Below, piece after piece: positions 10,336 through 20,822 of a stretch of 64,000 bases of DNA. Source of the stretch: Ramazzottius varieornatus (Eukaryota; Tardigrada; Eutardigrada; Parachela; Ramazzottiidae); NCBI GenBank assembly GCA_001949185.1, contig BDGG01000001.1, forward strand, positions 6,307,353 to 6,371,352, given 5' to 3'. The position numbers and the translations under genes were made by a program. Under the pieces are notes generated by a model, which saw only the letters and a program-made list of their open reading frames with translations, had not been told where the DNA came from and searched no databases. Every line of letters starts with the position of its first letter. The first letter of the stretch is position 1.

Positions 10336-13300
10336 CTACAGACTCATGAGATATCGTACAGCCCGATCGACCGACGTTTCCCGCATGGCCGAACCGCGCG
10401 TCCTCTTGGCCGGGGATTGAGTAGCCGATGGCGCAGCGGAAGGGGCGGGTGGCTCTACCACCACAACGGTCTTCTTCGTCGTCGATCCAGGAGGTCTTCC
10501 GCGCTTCCTTCCCCTTCCCAACGTCGCTTTGGGTGTCTCTTCCGCCACAGCTTCGGCAGCCGCCAAGGCCTGTGCTGCGTCCTGAAAAGGAAAGAATAGA
10601 TTCACTATGATTTCACTAAACTTCACTGCATGAACGAGATGAGGCCTGCCCAAATGAACTCAACCAGATTGTCATTTTCAAGTAGCCCACGTCTTCGTTC
10701 TGATTGGCTGAAATTGTGCGCCACTTGGAGAAACACGACCTGGTTCGGTTCCAATGTTCGGTGAGCTCAAATCAGTCGATCGATGGATCGAAATTTAGAT
10801 TCAGACTATGAATGTTTCATTACTATTAAACTGAGCTTAACGGCTTCGTTATGGGTACTATGTGCTTCTTCTTCCGCGGATTTCTTGACTGATGCTTCTT
10901 TCTTCTTGGAGCCACGAGGAGCTCGAAATCGCGGAGTCTTGGGAGGTGAAGTGGAGGGCGTCGACTGTTGAGTACCCGACGCCACCACGATCACCTGTGA
11001 AGCTGCTCGCGAGGGAACATTCCCCTCCCCGATCACTCGACGCAGACTCTCTTCGGCAGCCAGTTGGGCTCGCTTGGCATGCTCGGCGGCCACAGCTGAA
11101 TCTGCCAGCTGTCTTCGGAGTGTATGGATGGTCTCGGCAGCTTCCTTCTCATTCTTCGTCTTTTGGATCTGTAGGCGATCCAGTTCACGCGTTGAAGCGC
11201 CTTGCAGCTCGATAATCTGCAGCCTACAACAAACAGGAAACTTCTCAGTTTTTACCGAATTCCTCCCCCGAAAACCCATTATAAACGAAACAGACGAAAC
11301 TCAAGCTCCTGCAAACAGCTAACCACCTGTTTACCGCGATCAACTGTATGCAGGTCTGAACCATAAAGATACTCGAAACGACGCACACCTACATACACGA
11401 TAGCGTGTACCTCTACAGCGGTAACGACTGCAGGTTCGTGACACTCACGAGCGACAAGCAGGCAGACGGCGCTATGCTGACTGCTATGGACGTGTATGTA
11501 AGACCATGAAACCATCTTTTTCTGTGTGAAATTCTGCTGTGTCCGGCTAGAACAATATTTTCAGAATCTCCACTTACCGATACGACTCAGTTTCTTTCTG
11601 AGAACGAAGGAAGTTGGCTCTGTACAGTTCCAGTTCTGCGTGGACATTCTTGGAGCTATCGGCGCCCTTTCTGGCATGGTCCAAGTAATACTGAGCCACT
11701 TGGTTCAGCGTGTCCAGCCGCTCAGCATCCAGGGTCTGTGCGGTGAAGTGCGCGCGGATCCATGCGTTAACTCGACTCTCCAAATGAGCCACTTTGTGTC
11801 GTTCGGCTGCGAGATCGGCCTGCGACTCTTCCAGCGCGAACTTCAGGTCCATTATCTCTGACTGCGCCTCGTGGAGAATCTCCTGGATTTCTTCGTCCGA
11901 TTCATCCGGATCTAACTGATCTTCCTCCACCTGGGAAAATTTCCGGTTACTGTAGACTAACTAGAACCTGCGCAAACAAACTCGACAAGATCATTCACAA
12001 AAGTGGCGCACGCTGACGGCCAGTAACAGTTACAACGTGCGCCACTTGAAAAAACTCTGCAGGGTGGTCGTTCAAGTAGCGCGCGTTTGCCGTGTTACTG
12101 GCTGAAAGCGTGCGCCGCTTGAGTAAAAAATCTTGAAGAATTTGTTTGATGCGCTCTTAACACTTGCTCAGTACTCTCATGCTCTCTCACCTGACAATGA
12201 ATGCCCAATGCTGGAGGTTTCCTCCTCAGCTTGCCACGCTGAAGAGGGCTGGTTGCCGAGCCTGAACGCGCAACGACTCCGGGAGCAATCTCGTCTTCCG
12301 ACTGAAAATAGATGGAAAGCAATCCTAATCAATCATTCCTACCCTCACTCTCTAAAGGCTTGCTAAACGAACCTTGAACGAAGAACTGCCGGAAGTCACC
12401 TCTTCCACGGCCGGAAGAGGCCCATGAACGACAGATTTCGGTAAGAAGATCGTCGTTGTCATACCTCCATTCGTTCCAACTTTCTGTGGACTGCCGTAGC
12501 GATACACGCTAACATTCTCTACGGTATCAAACACAATCAAACGTCGTTCCGAACCATAAGAGCGAATATCAGCAACAAACCTTCGACCAACTGTCTTCTT
12601 CTCTCCAGCTCTCCCTTGTCCGATCTTCCACGTTTCGATCCCGGAGAGCTATCAGAAGGGCCTTCCGTCATCTCTCCACCATCAACAGCTTCGTCGCTCG
12701 CTGTGTCGTCTCCTTCGACTTCGTCATCCTCTTCCTCGTCTCCACCTTCGCCTTGCCCAGTCGAAGACTTCTTGAGTGGGGGGTTCGATATCGACTTCCG
12801 GGCGAAAAGAGACCTACTGCTGTTCGAAGAACTCTTCTCCATCGGAATATTTCCAGCGGCATTCACTAAGATCGTTTCTGCAAAAACAGACGATTGGAAC
12901 ATATTCAAGTAGAAAGTTTCGTGAGTTTTCTCACGAGGAACAGGGAAGATGGAAGGAACGGCATCATTCTTCAGTGTCAGCTTCCCATCTTCCCCGACGT
13001 CGAAGTCGGTTTGGCGGTTGAAGTGTTTGACACAAAGGCCGAAGTGTGGATTCTGTTTGAGAGAGACCAAATCGAGCGGTTTGTTGCGTGCAGCTCGGGA
13101 AGTATTCAAGGCGAAGAGCCACTTGCGCCGAACGAGAGGCTTCTCGTCTCCGTCCGGGAAAGCGTGGACTTCAGGAGTGTTCTGCTGGTAGTTCGGACAG
13201 TCAGGCACCACGCAGACGAGTTTTTCCTGACTGACTCGCGAAGGTACTGAACCATCATTCGCATCTTCTGTTGTTTCCGCAGTGTTTCCCTCTTGCTGGA

Positions 13301-14284
13301 ACCACAAAAAGAACCGTCAGCTAACATCACCATAAAGCCGTAAACAAAGAGCGTAAGCAAACAGCGGCTCGCTACTAACGAGTCGTTAGTCGTCACGGAG
13401 AGAAACCGCAGCAAACTTTGGTAAAACTAGCTGGTCTTGGCAGGCCCTAGGGTACCTACATCATGAACTCGACCGTCATGGCAAGCTCCTGGATACCAGC
13501 ACAGAGAGTGACAACAAGTGATACCACTGACGTCACTCAAAACCTTGGTGCGGCACAGCAGCTAGACTGTGCCACATCTAACAAAGGATGGTGTCACGCG
13601 GCGCACGATCCCAAAGTACAATCACTCAAGCAATCAACCGCTCTCGGTCAAGACTCTACGTCACTGCAGCTCAAACGAAGAAATCGACACCTCTGTGGCC
13701 GATGCTAGTTTCCCGTCCACGAATCTTCCAACGGAGACTACGATGCTACGAATCCTCACTGCGGAAGGCTGCGAGCAACATCTCCCATATCAACCATCAA
13801 ACAGACGACATGAACGCGCCTGTGGGTCTGTGGATTTCAAGCCGTCACCGTTCAACCCTCGATCGTCGCTGTCGTCCTGATCGCTTCTTCGGCGTGGAAT
13901 CCCGACCGCTTCGAAGCTTCCTAATCCTCCTGGACTATGAGTACGCATAAGGGTACCTGGCTCCTGCTTGACCGTCCCTTCAACTAAGTTATTCATCGAC
14001 ATCGCAACCACCATATTACTCCCTTCGCTCGACGGTGAAGTCTCGGCGATATCTTCAGTCATTTGAACACACGCATTACTCACATCTTCATCTGCTTCTC
14101 CTTCTTCCATCTCTGCTCCCTCCCCTTCGTCCTCGCCTTCGTTCTCTCCATCCAGGTGTGTAGTCGTTGGATCTTTAGTCTGCTGTAGAGAAGAGTCGTC
14201 CATTTGCTCGGACTCGTTCACCACCTCCTCCATCGCCTCCGCGGTGGGATGCGTCGTGAGGAATTCGCCCAGGATATCTTCCAT
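10336..14284 (-). CDS. Nuclear THAP-domain protein with coiled coil and AT-hook
   Basis: About 794 residues in seven coding exons: 14284-13849 (donor uncertain, 13957 also fits), 13291-12581 (acceptor alternatively before 13295), 12518-12373, 12301-12191, 11930-11578, 11223-10842, 10581-10336. The N-terminus MEDILGEFLTTHPTA is acidic. Exon 2 holds a THAP-type zinc finger: CVVPDCPNYQQ, FPDGDEKPLVRRKWLFALN, LCVKHFNR, and the AVPSIFPVP end box, giving the C2CH pattern. Acidic and Ser-rich linkers follow. Exons 5 and 6 are strongly helical and heptad-like (LKFALEESQADLAAERH onward), a likely dimerising coiled coil. The last exon carries GRGRKRGRPPGS, an AT-hook. It is probably a chromatin or transcription factor; the combination is not one I can tie to a named gene. 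An acceptor just before the start codon suggests a 5' UTR intron. It shares a roughly 630-bp divergent promoter region with NOP56. Introns contain hairpin-family repeats. Confidence 0.85.
10662..10745. repeat. Hairpin-family element, copy 1
   Basis: Arms TTCAAGTAGCCCAC and GTGCGCCACTTGG, with outer arms AACCAG and CTGGTT, around a centre containing GTTCTGATTGGCTGAA. It lies in the last intron of the THAP gene. Confidence 0.75.
11985..12125. repeat. Hairpin-family elements, copies 2 and 3 (tandem)
   Basis: Copy 2: AAGTGGCGCAC at 12001-12011 pairs with GTGCGCCACTTG at 12037-12048, centre with GGCCAGTAACAG. Copy 3: TTCAAGTAGCGCGC at 12071-12084 pairs with GCGTGCGCCGCTTGAG near 12108-12123, centre with TGTTACTGGCTGAA. 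Both sit in one intron of the THAP gene. Confidence 0.85.
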
Positions 14285-14915
14285 AGCTGCAAAACAACAA
14301 ACGTTCCGGTCAACGCCTTCTCCCAGCCTTTGTTCCTTCGCCAAAGTTTATCAAATTCAGAAGTGAACGGGAATGCTGGGGAATCTAGAGGCGATGACGA
14401 TGCTTCTCCAGAGCAGCTACAGACATTTTGCGATAAACGTCAAACTTCAAGATGGATCTGAAAGTTGTTGGGGCCGTGCGGGATGGTGCGCCCGTGCGGC
14501 CGTGCCATCACTGTCATGTGCGTTTCAGGCAGGGCGTCACCGGAATGTCAGCCGATGTGCCACCTCGTTAATCGTTGTGTCCTCAGCTCGACGTGCTGTG
14601 CTGTCATCAGGGTGCTAGGCGGCGCGGCGTATGTTCTTAAATTTAGCATAAGAGCGACAGCCTACCAAGTTCAGTTCGTTCATCGAACAAGTTGATTGCA
14701 TTGATTGCATTCAAAGCAGGTCCATTGCGCAATGGCATCATTGCGGCAGAGTTGAAGACTGAAGTTCCATCTCTCATCCATTGCGGCTTCTCCGGTTTGA
14801 TCTCCATCTTTCTCATGCACATCTTCTTTAGGATTGAGATACATGTGTTCAACGAGACGTCTGGAAGAGAAGTAACTTTCTGCTGGTCGATGCGGTGAGC
14901 TCTGCCCTGTTAAAG
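14285..14915. promoter_or_regulatory. Divergent intergenic region between the THAP gene and NOP56
   Basis: About 630 bp separates the two start codons, which point away from each other, so both promoters must lie here. It probably also holds 5' UTR sequence and a UTR intron of the THAP gene (acceptor-like TTTGTTGTTTTGCAG on the minus strand ending at 14287). No clear TATA box was found. Confidence 0.6.
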
Positions 14916-17302
14916 ATGGTAAGTCTGTTTTTCGACAAATCATGAACGATGATCCTGTCCCGTCACATGTATTCTTTGCTTACAGGCCGATACCTACGTG
15001 CTCTTCGAGCACGCTTCAGGTTACGCGCTTTTCCACGTTAATGGATTTGAGGAGATATCCATGAACTTACCTCAGGTGGAACAGAATGTGACGGATCGCA
15101 GCAAATTCACAGGACTGGTCAGGCTGGTCGCTTTCGCCCCCTTCAAGGATGGTGTTCGTGCTCTGGAAAATGCCAATGCTATCTCGGAAGGTAAGTCGCA
15201 CTCCTTCAGACGTTTGCTTACCGTTCATTATTTAACACCTGGGCTGATCACTGCAGGTATCCTTCACGATGATTTACAGCTGTTCTTGGAAGCCAACCTG
15301 CCCAAGACAGACAAAAAAGGCAGTATCGTTCTCGGCGTGGCCGACGCGAAGATCGGTGGGACTTTGTCCGAAGCTATGCTGATCTCCTGTCAACATAGTG
15401 GCATCATCCCCGAAATCATCAGAGGTTAGTTCGAACAATATTCGAAGAATCTTCCGTACCAGCAAAGTTTTTTCGAAGTACAAGAGAAGCTCTCTGGAGA
15501 ACATGAATTTCTCAGTTGGGGTTGTGAAGCTCAGACATGAGTGAATGTGGGGGTGTCGAGCACCGCCTGATTGTGTATCGTTAGCGGTCACGGCACGCCC
15601 TTGACATGGATAGTAGGGTGTCGTTTCTTGCAGGAATTCGTCTCCACTTTTCCAAGCTGATCAAAGGCTTAACACCCGAAGCTTCTTCTAAGGCCCAGCT
15701 GGGTCTTGGCCACAGTTACTCTCGAGCCAAAGTCAAGTTCAACGTCAACAGAGTAGACAACATGATCATCCAGAGTATCGCTATCCTGGATCAGCTGGAC
15801 AAAGACATCAACACGTTCGCCATGCGCATTCGCGAGTGGTATGGGTACCACTTTCCGGAGTTGGTGAAGATTGTGCCTGACAGCTATTCCTACTCCAAGA
15901 TCGTCAATATCATCGGGGAGAGAAAGCCCTTCGATGAGGAGAAGCTAGCATCCATCAGGGAAGTCGTTGAAGACGAAGAGAAAGTCGAGCACATCGTCGA
16001 AGCTGCTAGGACTTCCATCGGCGCTGAGATCCCGGAAGTCGATCTATTGAACGTCCAGACGTTCTGTACGAGAGTAACCAACTTGGCAGAATATCGATTG
16101 ATGCTTCAGCAGTACCTCAAGTCGAAAATGCAACAGTGCGCACCGAACTTGGCTGCACTCATCGGAGAACAGGTGAAAAATAATGTGTAAAATTCCGAAA
16201 TACCTTCCTGCGATTTTGCCAGCATTTTCCTGAATGATTAACGAATTTTCAAGATTTTAGGTGAAATTATTTTCGAATCTTTAGTGGGAACTTTTCTATA
16301 CAGGTTGGTGCCCGTCTGATTTCGCACGCCGGAAGTTTGACAAACTTGGCCAAGTTTCCCGCGTCGACCGTCCAGATTTTGGGTGCCGAGAAGGCACTCT
16401 TTCGAGCTTTGAAGACACGAGGTAACACGCCCAAGTATGGACTGATCTACCATTCTTCCTTCATTGGCAAAGCCAAGAGTAAGGATAAGGGCCGTGTCTC
16501 GCGCTACTTGGCCAACAAGTGCTCCATCGCCACGCGCCTCGACTGCTTTTCCGGTACGATAGTCTTCCTTCTTTCAACATTACATTTTGCAAGAAATATG
16601 CTTAGTACACACATTGAATCCGCATTTAATTTCTGTGTGCAGAAGTTCCATCTTCCATTGTGGGAGAACACCTGAAGAAGCAAGTGGAGGATAGGCTGAA
16701 GTTCATCGAAGATGGTGTCGCACCTCGAAAGAATATCGACGTGATGAAGGAAGCTGTCGACGAGGTACGTTTTGCTCCAGGTTTTTTCTGTAGAAATTGA
16801 ATAAGTCAATGGCTCCGCATACTACCCACACTACTAAAATACTCCGCATGCTACCATTTTCAAATTCTGCACTACCAAACCAGTCCACGAAGCTGAAGTC
16901 AGTAAAGTAGTACGCGGAGCAAAAGATAGTGTGGCAAATGGTAGTACGAAGGAGCACTTTGGTAGTGCGGAAATTTGATGAAGACAGTACGTATGCGGAG
17001 TGTTGGTAGTGCAGGTAGCATGCGGAGCCATTGCCATAGATCAACTCTTCAACATTGAATTACTTCATCGAAAATTGATTGTTTCCTCGCAGGCTGAAGC
17101 TGCTCGTCAGGAGTACTTGGCTTCGCAAAAGTCTGAGAAGAAGAAGAAGCGCAAGAAGGTAAAGAGCGAACCCCTGGATGTACCCATGGAGGAAGTCAAG
17201 GCCGAACCGGAAGAGGAAACGGCTGAACCAGAACGGAAGAAGAAAAAGAAGAAGAAGCGCGATGCCAATGCGGGTGAGATGGCCGAAGGCGTTACTGCAT
17301 AA
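14916..17302 (+). CDS. NOP56: NOP56 box C/D snoRNP core protein
   Basis: Scaffold subunit of box C/D snoRNPs, which guide 2'-O-methylation and processing of pre-rRNA in the nucleolus. 498 residues; exons 14916-14918 (start codon only), 14986-15190, 15257-15424, 15634-16172, 16304-16553, 16643-16764, 17093-17302, all GT-AG, sum in frame. The N-terminal domain starts [17 protein letters not shown], typical of NOP56 and unlike NOP58. The central coiled coil and Nop domain include [51 protein letters not shown] and [12 protein letters not shown], almost identical to the human protein. The C-terminus is a Lys/Glu-rich tail with KKKRKK runs, the usual nucleolar tail, here shorter than in human. An AATAAA lies about 190 bp beyond the stop. 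Intron 6 carries a foldback repeat. Confidence 0.98.
16807..17033. mobile_element. Foldback/MITE-like element in NOP56 intron 6, 227 bp
   Basis: The left end CAATGGCTCCGCATACTACC matches the reverse complement of the right end (GGTAGCATGCGGAGCCATTG) with one mismatch over 20 bp, and the similarity continues inward with gaps for roughly 100 bp. Short motifs (CTCCGCATGCTACC, GCACTACCAAA) recur inside each arm. No clear target-site duplication was seen, so the family is undetermined. Confidence 0.8.
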
Positions 17303-17494
17303 ACGCAGTAGTTTTTATGCCTTATTCTTTGTTGGTATTCCCTACGAAATGGACAAATTGTTTGATCATGTAGTACGTACCTTTCGGCCATGGAAAAGAC
17401 GAATCGGATTTCTGCTATTGTTAGAGTTCTTCGTCGTAAACACCGAAGTCTGAGTATCAGTTGTCTTGAGCACCACAAGATCTTGATTAAAATC

Positions 17495-17500
17495 AATAAA
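17495..17500 (+). terminator. Polyadenylation signal candidate for NOP56
   Basis: AATAAA about 190 bp past the NOP56 stop codon. A second AATAAA occurs at about 17654. Only the position supports the assignment. Confidence 0.4.
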
Positions 17501-17698
17501 GCTGCCAAATATGAATCAATCTCGAGGAGACATTTCGATGTCAGGAAGGAATTTCGGACACAAAGCAGGTACCTAAACAATCACAACAAAACTTCTGCGC
17601 AGAGGAATGTCACTTATGGCTTACAGAATAATCTTCTGTTACGCAGAAGGAAGAAATAAAACTCCGGTAAGTATTGTACACTACATACGGCATTAAGA

Positions 17699-18972
17699 CT
17701 ATTCTCGCTTAGCTTTCTTGCTCAAATCGAACTTCTCTGGAAGGACATTCCTTGGCAGACCTGAAACGAAGAGCAAATTTTGGGTACGTACCGAAACCAA
17801 ACAACGAAGCAAAAGCATTAGCTGGTGAAAATTCGACGTGCGAAGAAATCAACTTACTTGATGATCCCTGCTCGGAGTTGTGAATCTTTTTCAGGAGGAA
17901 GTACACATCAGCTATGGCTACAATCGCACTAACAATCACAGCAATGAGAACTTGCGCCGCAACGTTATTTCCCACCGCAAGTCCCGTCGCAAAGTAGGCG
18001 AAGACGAAGGACCCGATCACCGTCAGGAGGCAGTTAAACGCTCCCATCGCTTCCTTGTTGGCCACTTTCACTACAGAGAAACCGAAACCATCATAAACAT
18101 ACCTGAAAATGGGCGAAAATGAAACCACATGCACAAGCAATTTAATGTGCACGAAACCGCCGATCCATCACTGCATCAAGTGTCACTTACGATCTGTGGC
18201 GAAGCTACCGAGCTGCCCTCCCTTCGCAATGGGTCCCACATTCTTTGTCAGCCTTTGATACTCTCGTTCAGCCGCATCGTTCCGTATTCTTTCAACCGTC
18301 GTCTCCAAATCGCGATCCTACAGAGAAGCAGTACCCATTGCGCAGCGTGAAACCAGACAGAATGGCACTCGCACAGAAAACAACAGTAGCCAGGAGTTTC
18401 AAAACCGCGACGCACGCCAACCACGTGACTCCAGTACATCAACGGAGAGTCACGTGAGCATCCGCGCCATCTATTCGAAACATAACGGAATATCAAATCA
18501 GCTCAGCAGTTTGTCTTACTCTTTTTTGAGGTGCTGCGCCTTCGGCAAAAAACCACTTCGCTCCTGTCAGGAAATCATCTTGGTAGGCTTTTTTGGTTTT
18601 AGGTGTCTTTCCGGGCTCAGCTCGCTGACTGGCATACTCGGCAACGCGAGTCACGAGGGTGAGAGGGATGCATCGCGATGTCTCAACTTGGCATTCAACA
18701 CATCTGGAGTGCAGATCACCTGGCACGTTTCTGACGCTGTCCTGAGCATCTCTAGCAATCTGGTCGATCCATTTCTGCAGTTTGGGGTTGATGCTAACTT
18801 GGCTGCCACTCTCGTCATTCCCTGGAACAGGAGGTAACGGAATGAACAGCGTTTCAAAAGTGATAACCTTGTTTTCCCTACCTGTTTTCGACGGGGACAT
18901 CGCACCTCCTTCGGACCTAGCGCTCATCATCTTCCGACGGAAATCGAGGATCGGATATTCCGTGTCCCTCAA
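17699..18972 (-). CDS. TMEM199: VMA12/TMEM199-like V-ATPase assembly factor
   Basis: ER membrane protein that helps assemble the V0 sector of the vacuolar proton ATPase. 284 residues; exons 18972-18520, 18317-18191, 18070-17858, 17760-17699 give an intact frame. The long N-terminal cytosolic part ends with AEREYQRLTKNV, the family's EYxRLTxNV box. It is followed by KVANKEAMGAFNCLLTVIGS and two hydrophobic helices separated by a short loop, as in Vma12. The tail ends in SKKAKRE. Exon 3 is joined through the acceptor after TTTCTCTGTAG; the acceptor further upstream breaks the frame. In exon 1 a stretch ending in CTGTTCCAG could be an additional in-frame intron, which would shorten the protein by roughly 20 residues. 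The start ATG at 18972 is the first; a second Met pair lies 14 codons in. Confidence 0.85.
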
Positions 18973-20248
18973 CCGGGTGCTCGGTCCTAGGAGTTAGAAA
19001 GTCAAGAGTTTTCCGCGAAGATGTCCGACTCAGAGTTAGACTAATTACTATTAATTTTACTAATTTATCGTTCCCAGGTTCTTCAATCAAATAATCAACT
19101 CACCAGGTTACTTACCAATAGGGTAGTTTTTGGTTGGATAGGCGGTTGGATAAATCTTTATCCGGATAGACTATGGATGGTTGAAAAAAGGTTTGTCCGG
19201 TTGGTTAAAAGTTTTGTCCGGTTATTCGGATAACGATTCGAAATATTGGGGCTTTTGCGAATCGTAGTTTGTCATCTATATAGACCACTCAGTGTTCAGC
19301 TAATTCGGGATTTTGAAAGAGGCGTACGTGAGAGGCAATGTCTTCGTCGAAATAAACAACGTTTCGCAGAAAAAAACCGCTGAAATTTGGTCATCCCGGA
19401 CGTTTCCCGAATTTTTCGTGTTACCGACCTGTCCGGATAAAACTGTGGTTGGATAGATTTTTTATCTGGTGAATGGCAGTTGGTTGAGGCTCTGTTAGGA
19501 TAAAAGCGGTGGTTAAACCAGAGTCCATGCACACCGTGCGAAGACAATGTCACAAACGCTGGCACCACGTTTAAATCTTCTTTCTGACGATCGACAACGG
19601 AGAAGGTCCCGGTTCCCAGCATAAAAACGGAACTTCGTAACTGCGTTTCATGTCTGGAAGGCGCCAATTATGCCTTTGCCTATCGAGCCTGGGGACTGTA
19701 CCGGTGTAGACTTTTGAAAGACCGCTTCTGGAACGATCATGCAGACTCTGCCAATACAGTCCACTCGTTCGAGATCCGTACACTCTTCTTCCATTTCTAT
19801 TTGCCACCAGTCAAACATCAACCGCACAGCTGTTTTGGTGCAGGTTTCCCTGCTTTTCGACAGCCCGACGACCAAAACGTAAAATTGCTCGAGGCAGCTG
19901 AGTAATCACCTCCAGCTGTGGTGGTTGCTGTCTTTCCAGTCTTTCCACTTCGTAGCATCTGATTCCTTTACCAGTTCGCCCTGCAGATGCAACGGTTCGC
20001 AACGCGCGGGTTGCACGGACAATGGGATTTCGAGTAACACTTCGGTATAATTTGCAGATAGAAAACCAGGTGTACGAGTTTTGAGACGCGCTCAACGATC
20101 GCAACAGTGCCTTTTTGTAATCTCACCACATAGATAATACGACTTATGAATGTTGCGACTTTTACAACTGGTGGCGAAATATTTGGAAACAACAGAAGTA
20201 ATTCAGTCCAAGCGAAACAAAACAGTGTACGAGAAAATCAGCGATTAG
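18973..20248. other. No confident gene; A/T-rich repeat cluster at about 19130-19520
   Basis: The motifs TTATCCGGATA, GTCCGGTT and GGTTGGATA recur in both orientations from about 19130 to 19520, which suggests a decayed transposon or its subterminal repeats, but no ends or target duplication were found. Between 19570 and 20190 several overlapping frames on the minus strand lack recognisable domains. Confidence 0.45.
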
Positions 20249-20822
20249 CTACAAGTCAGATGACCAGCGGCACCAACATTTTCTGTCTGACGTATCAAAG
20301 TGACCTTGCTTGAAAAACGTAGGGTGGTCCAGAAGAACACCAATGTTGGGGACAACCATTGCCTTACAGCAAGCACTGCAGCCTCTGTCAATGGTATCGA
20401 TGGCGTCTTTGGAGAGCTCTACGGTAGGTAAGCCGCTGCTGTCATGGACTGCAGGCTGGCAGACACTAACACGGCAGTTCTTGACGAAGTTGGAGACGCA
20501 CCAACAAGTTTTCGCCGTGTCAGAGTAGTTCCCGCTGTGATATTTCACGCAGGTGGTCGTTATGGACTTGTGCATTTGAGTGACTTCCTCCTGCTTTGCG
20601 CAACATTCGTCACACGGTTCTTGAAGAGCTTCAGGGTTCGCTGTCTTGGTATCAGGTGGCTGACAAGCGTCCTCCATGGGGAATGGATTCATCTGCAGAA
20701 GTCCAAAATTCCCGGACATTTTCAAGATGGACCAGCAACTCCAACACAACACTCACCATGCAAACCCATCCAACATTCCACAGAAATAACAACAGGAGCT
20801 TTCCAGAGCACAGTGACGTCAT
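20249..20822 (-). CDS. Secreted cysteine-rich protein with two copies of a CxxCC...CWC module
   Basis: 169 residues in two exons, 20822-20757 and 20692-20249, joined in phase 0 (donor GTGAGT; acceptor after CTTCTGCAG). The N-terminus MTSLCSGKLLLLFLWNVGWV is a convincing signal peptide, so the product is predicted to be secreted. The mature part has two similar cysteine modules. Module 1 runs from CDECCAKQ to SGNYSDTAKTCWC, module 2 from CSACCKAM to QGHFDTSDRKCWCRW. Each begins C-x2-C-C and ends K-x-C-W-C after about 36 residues, with Gly-(Y/F)-(S/D)-T-(A/S) just before the end. I do not recognise the family. Possible roles (defence, cuticle or extracellular matrix) are guesses. Confidence 0.7.

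Noticed and set aside
9902-10420. 172-codon plus-strand open frame
   Set aside because: No domain, and it overlaps the last exon of the THAP gene on the other strand.
18071-18152. Upstream extension of VMA12/TMEM199 exon 3 (YVYDGFGFSVV)
   Set aside because: Using that acceptor puts exon 2 out of frame. The acceptor after TTTCTCTGTAG restores the frame and a family-like junction.
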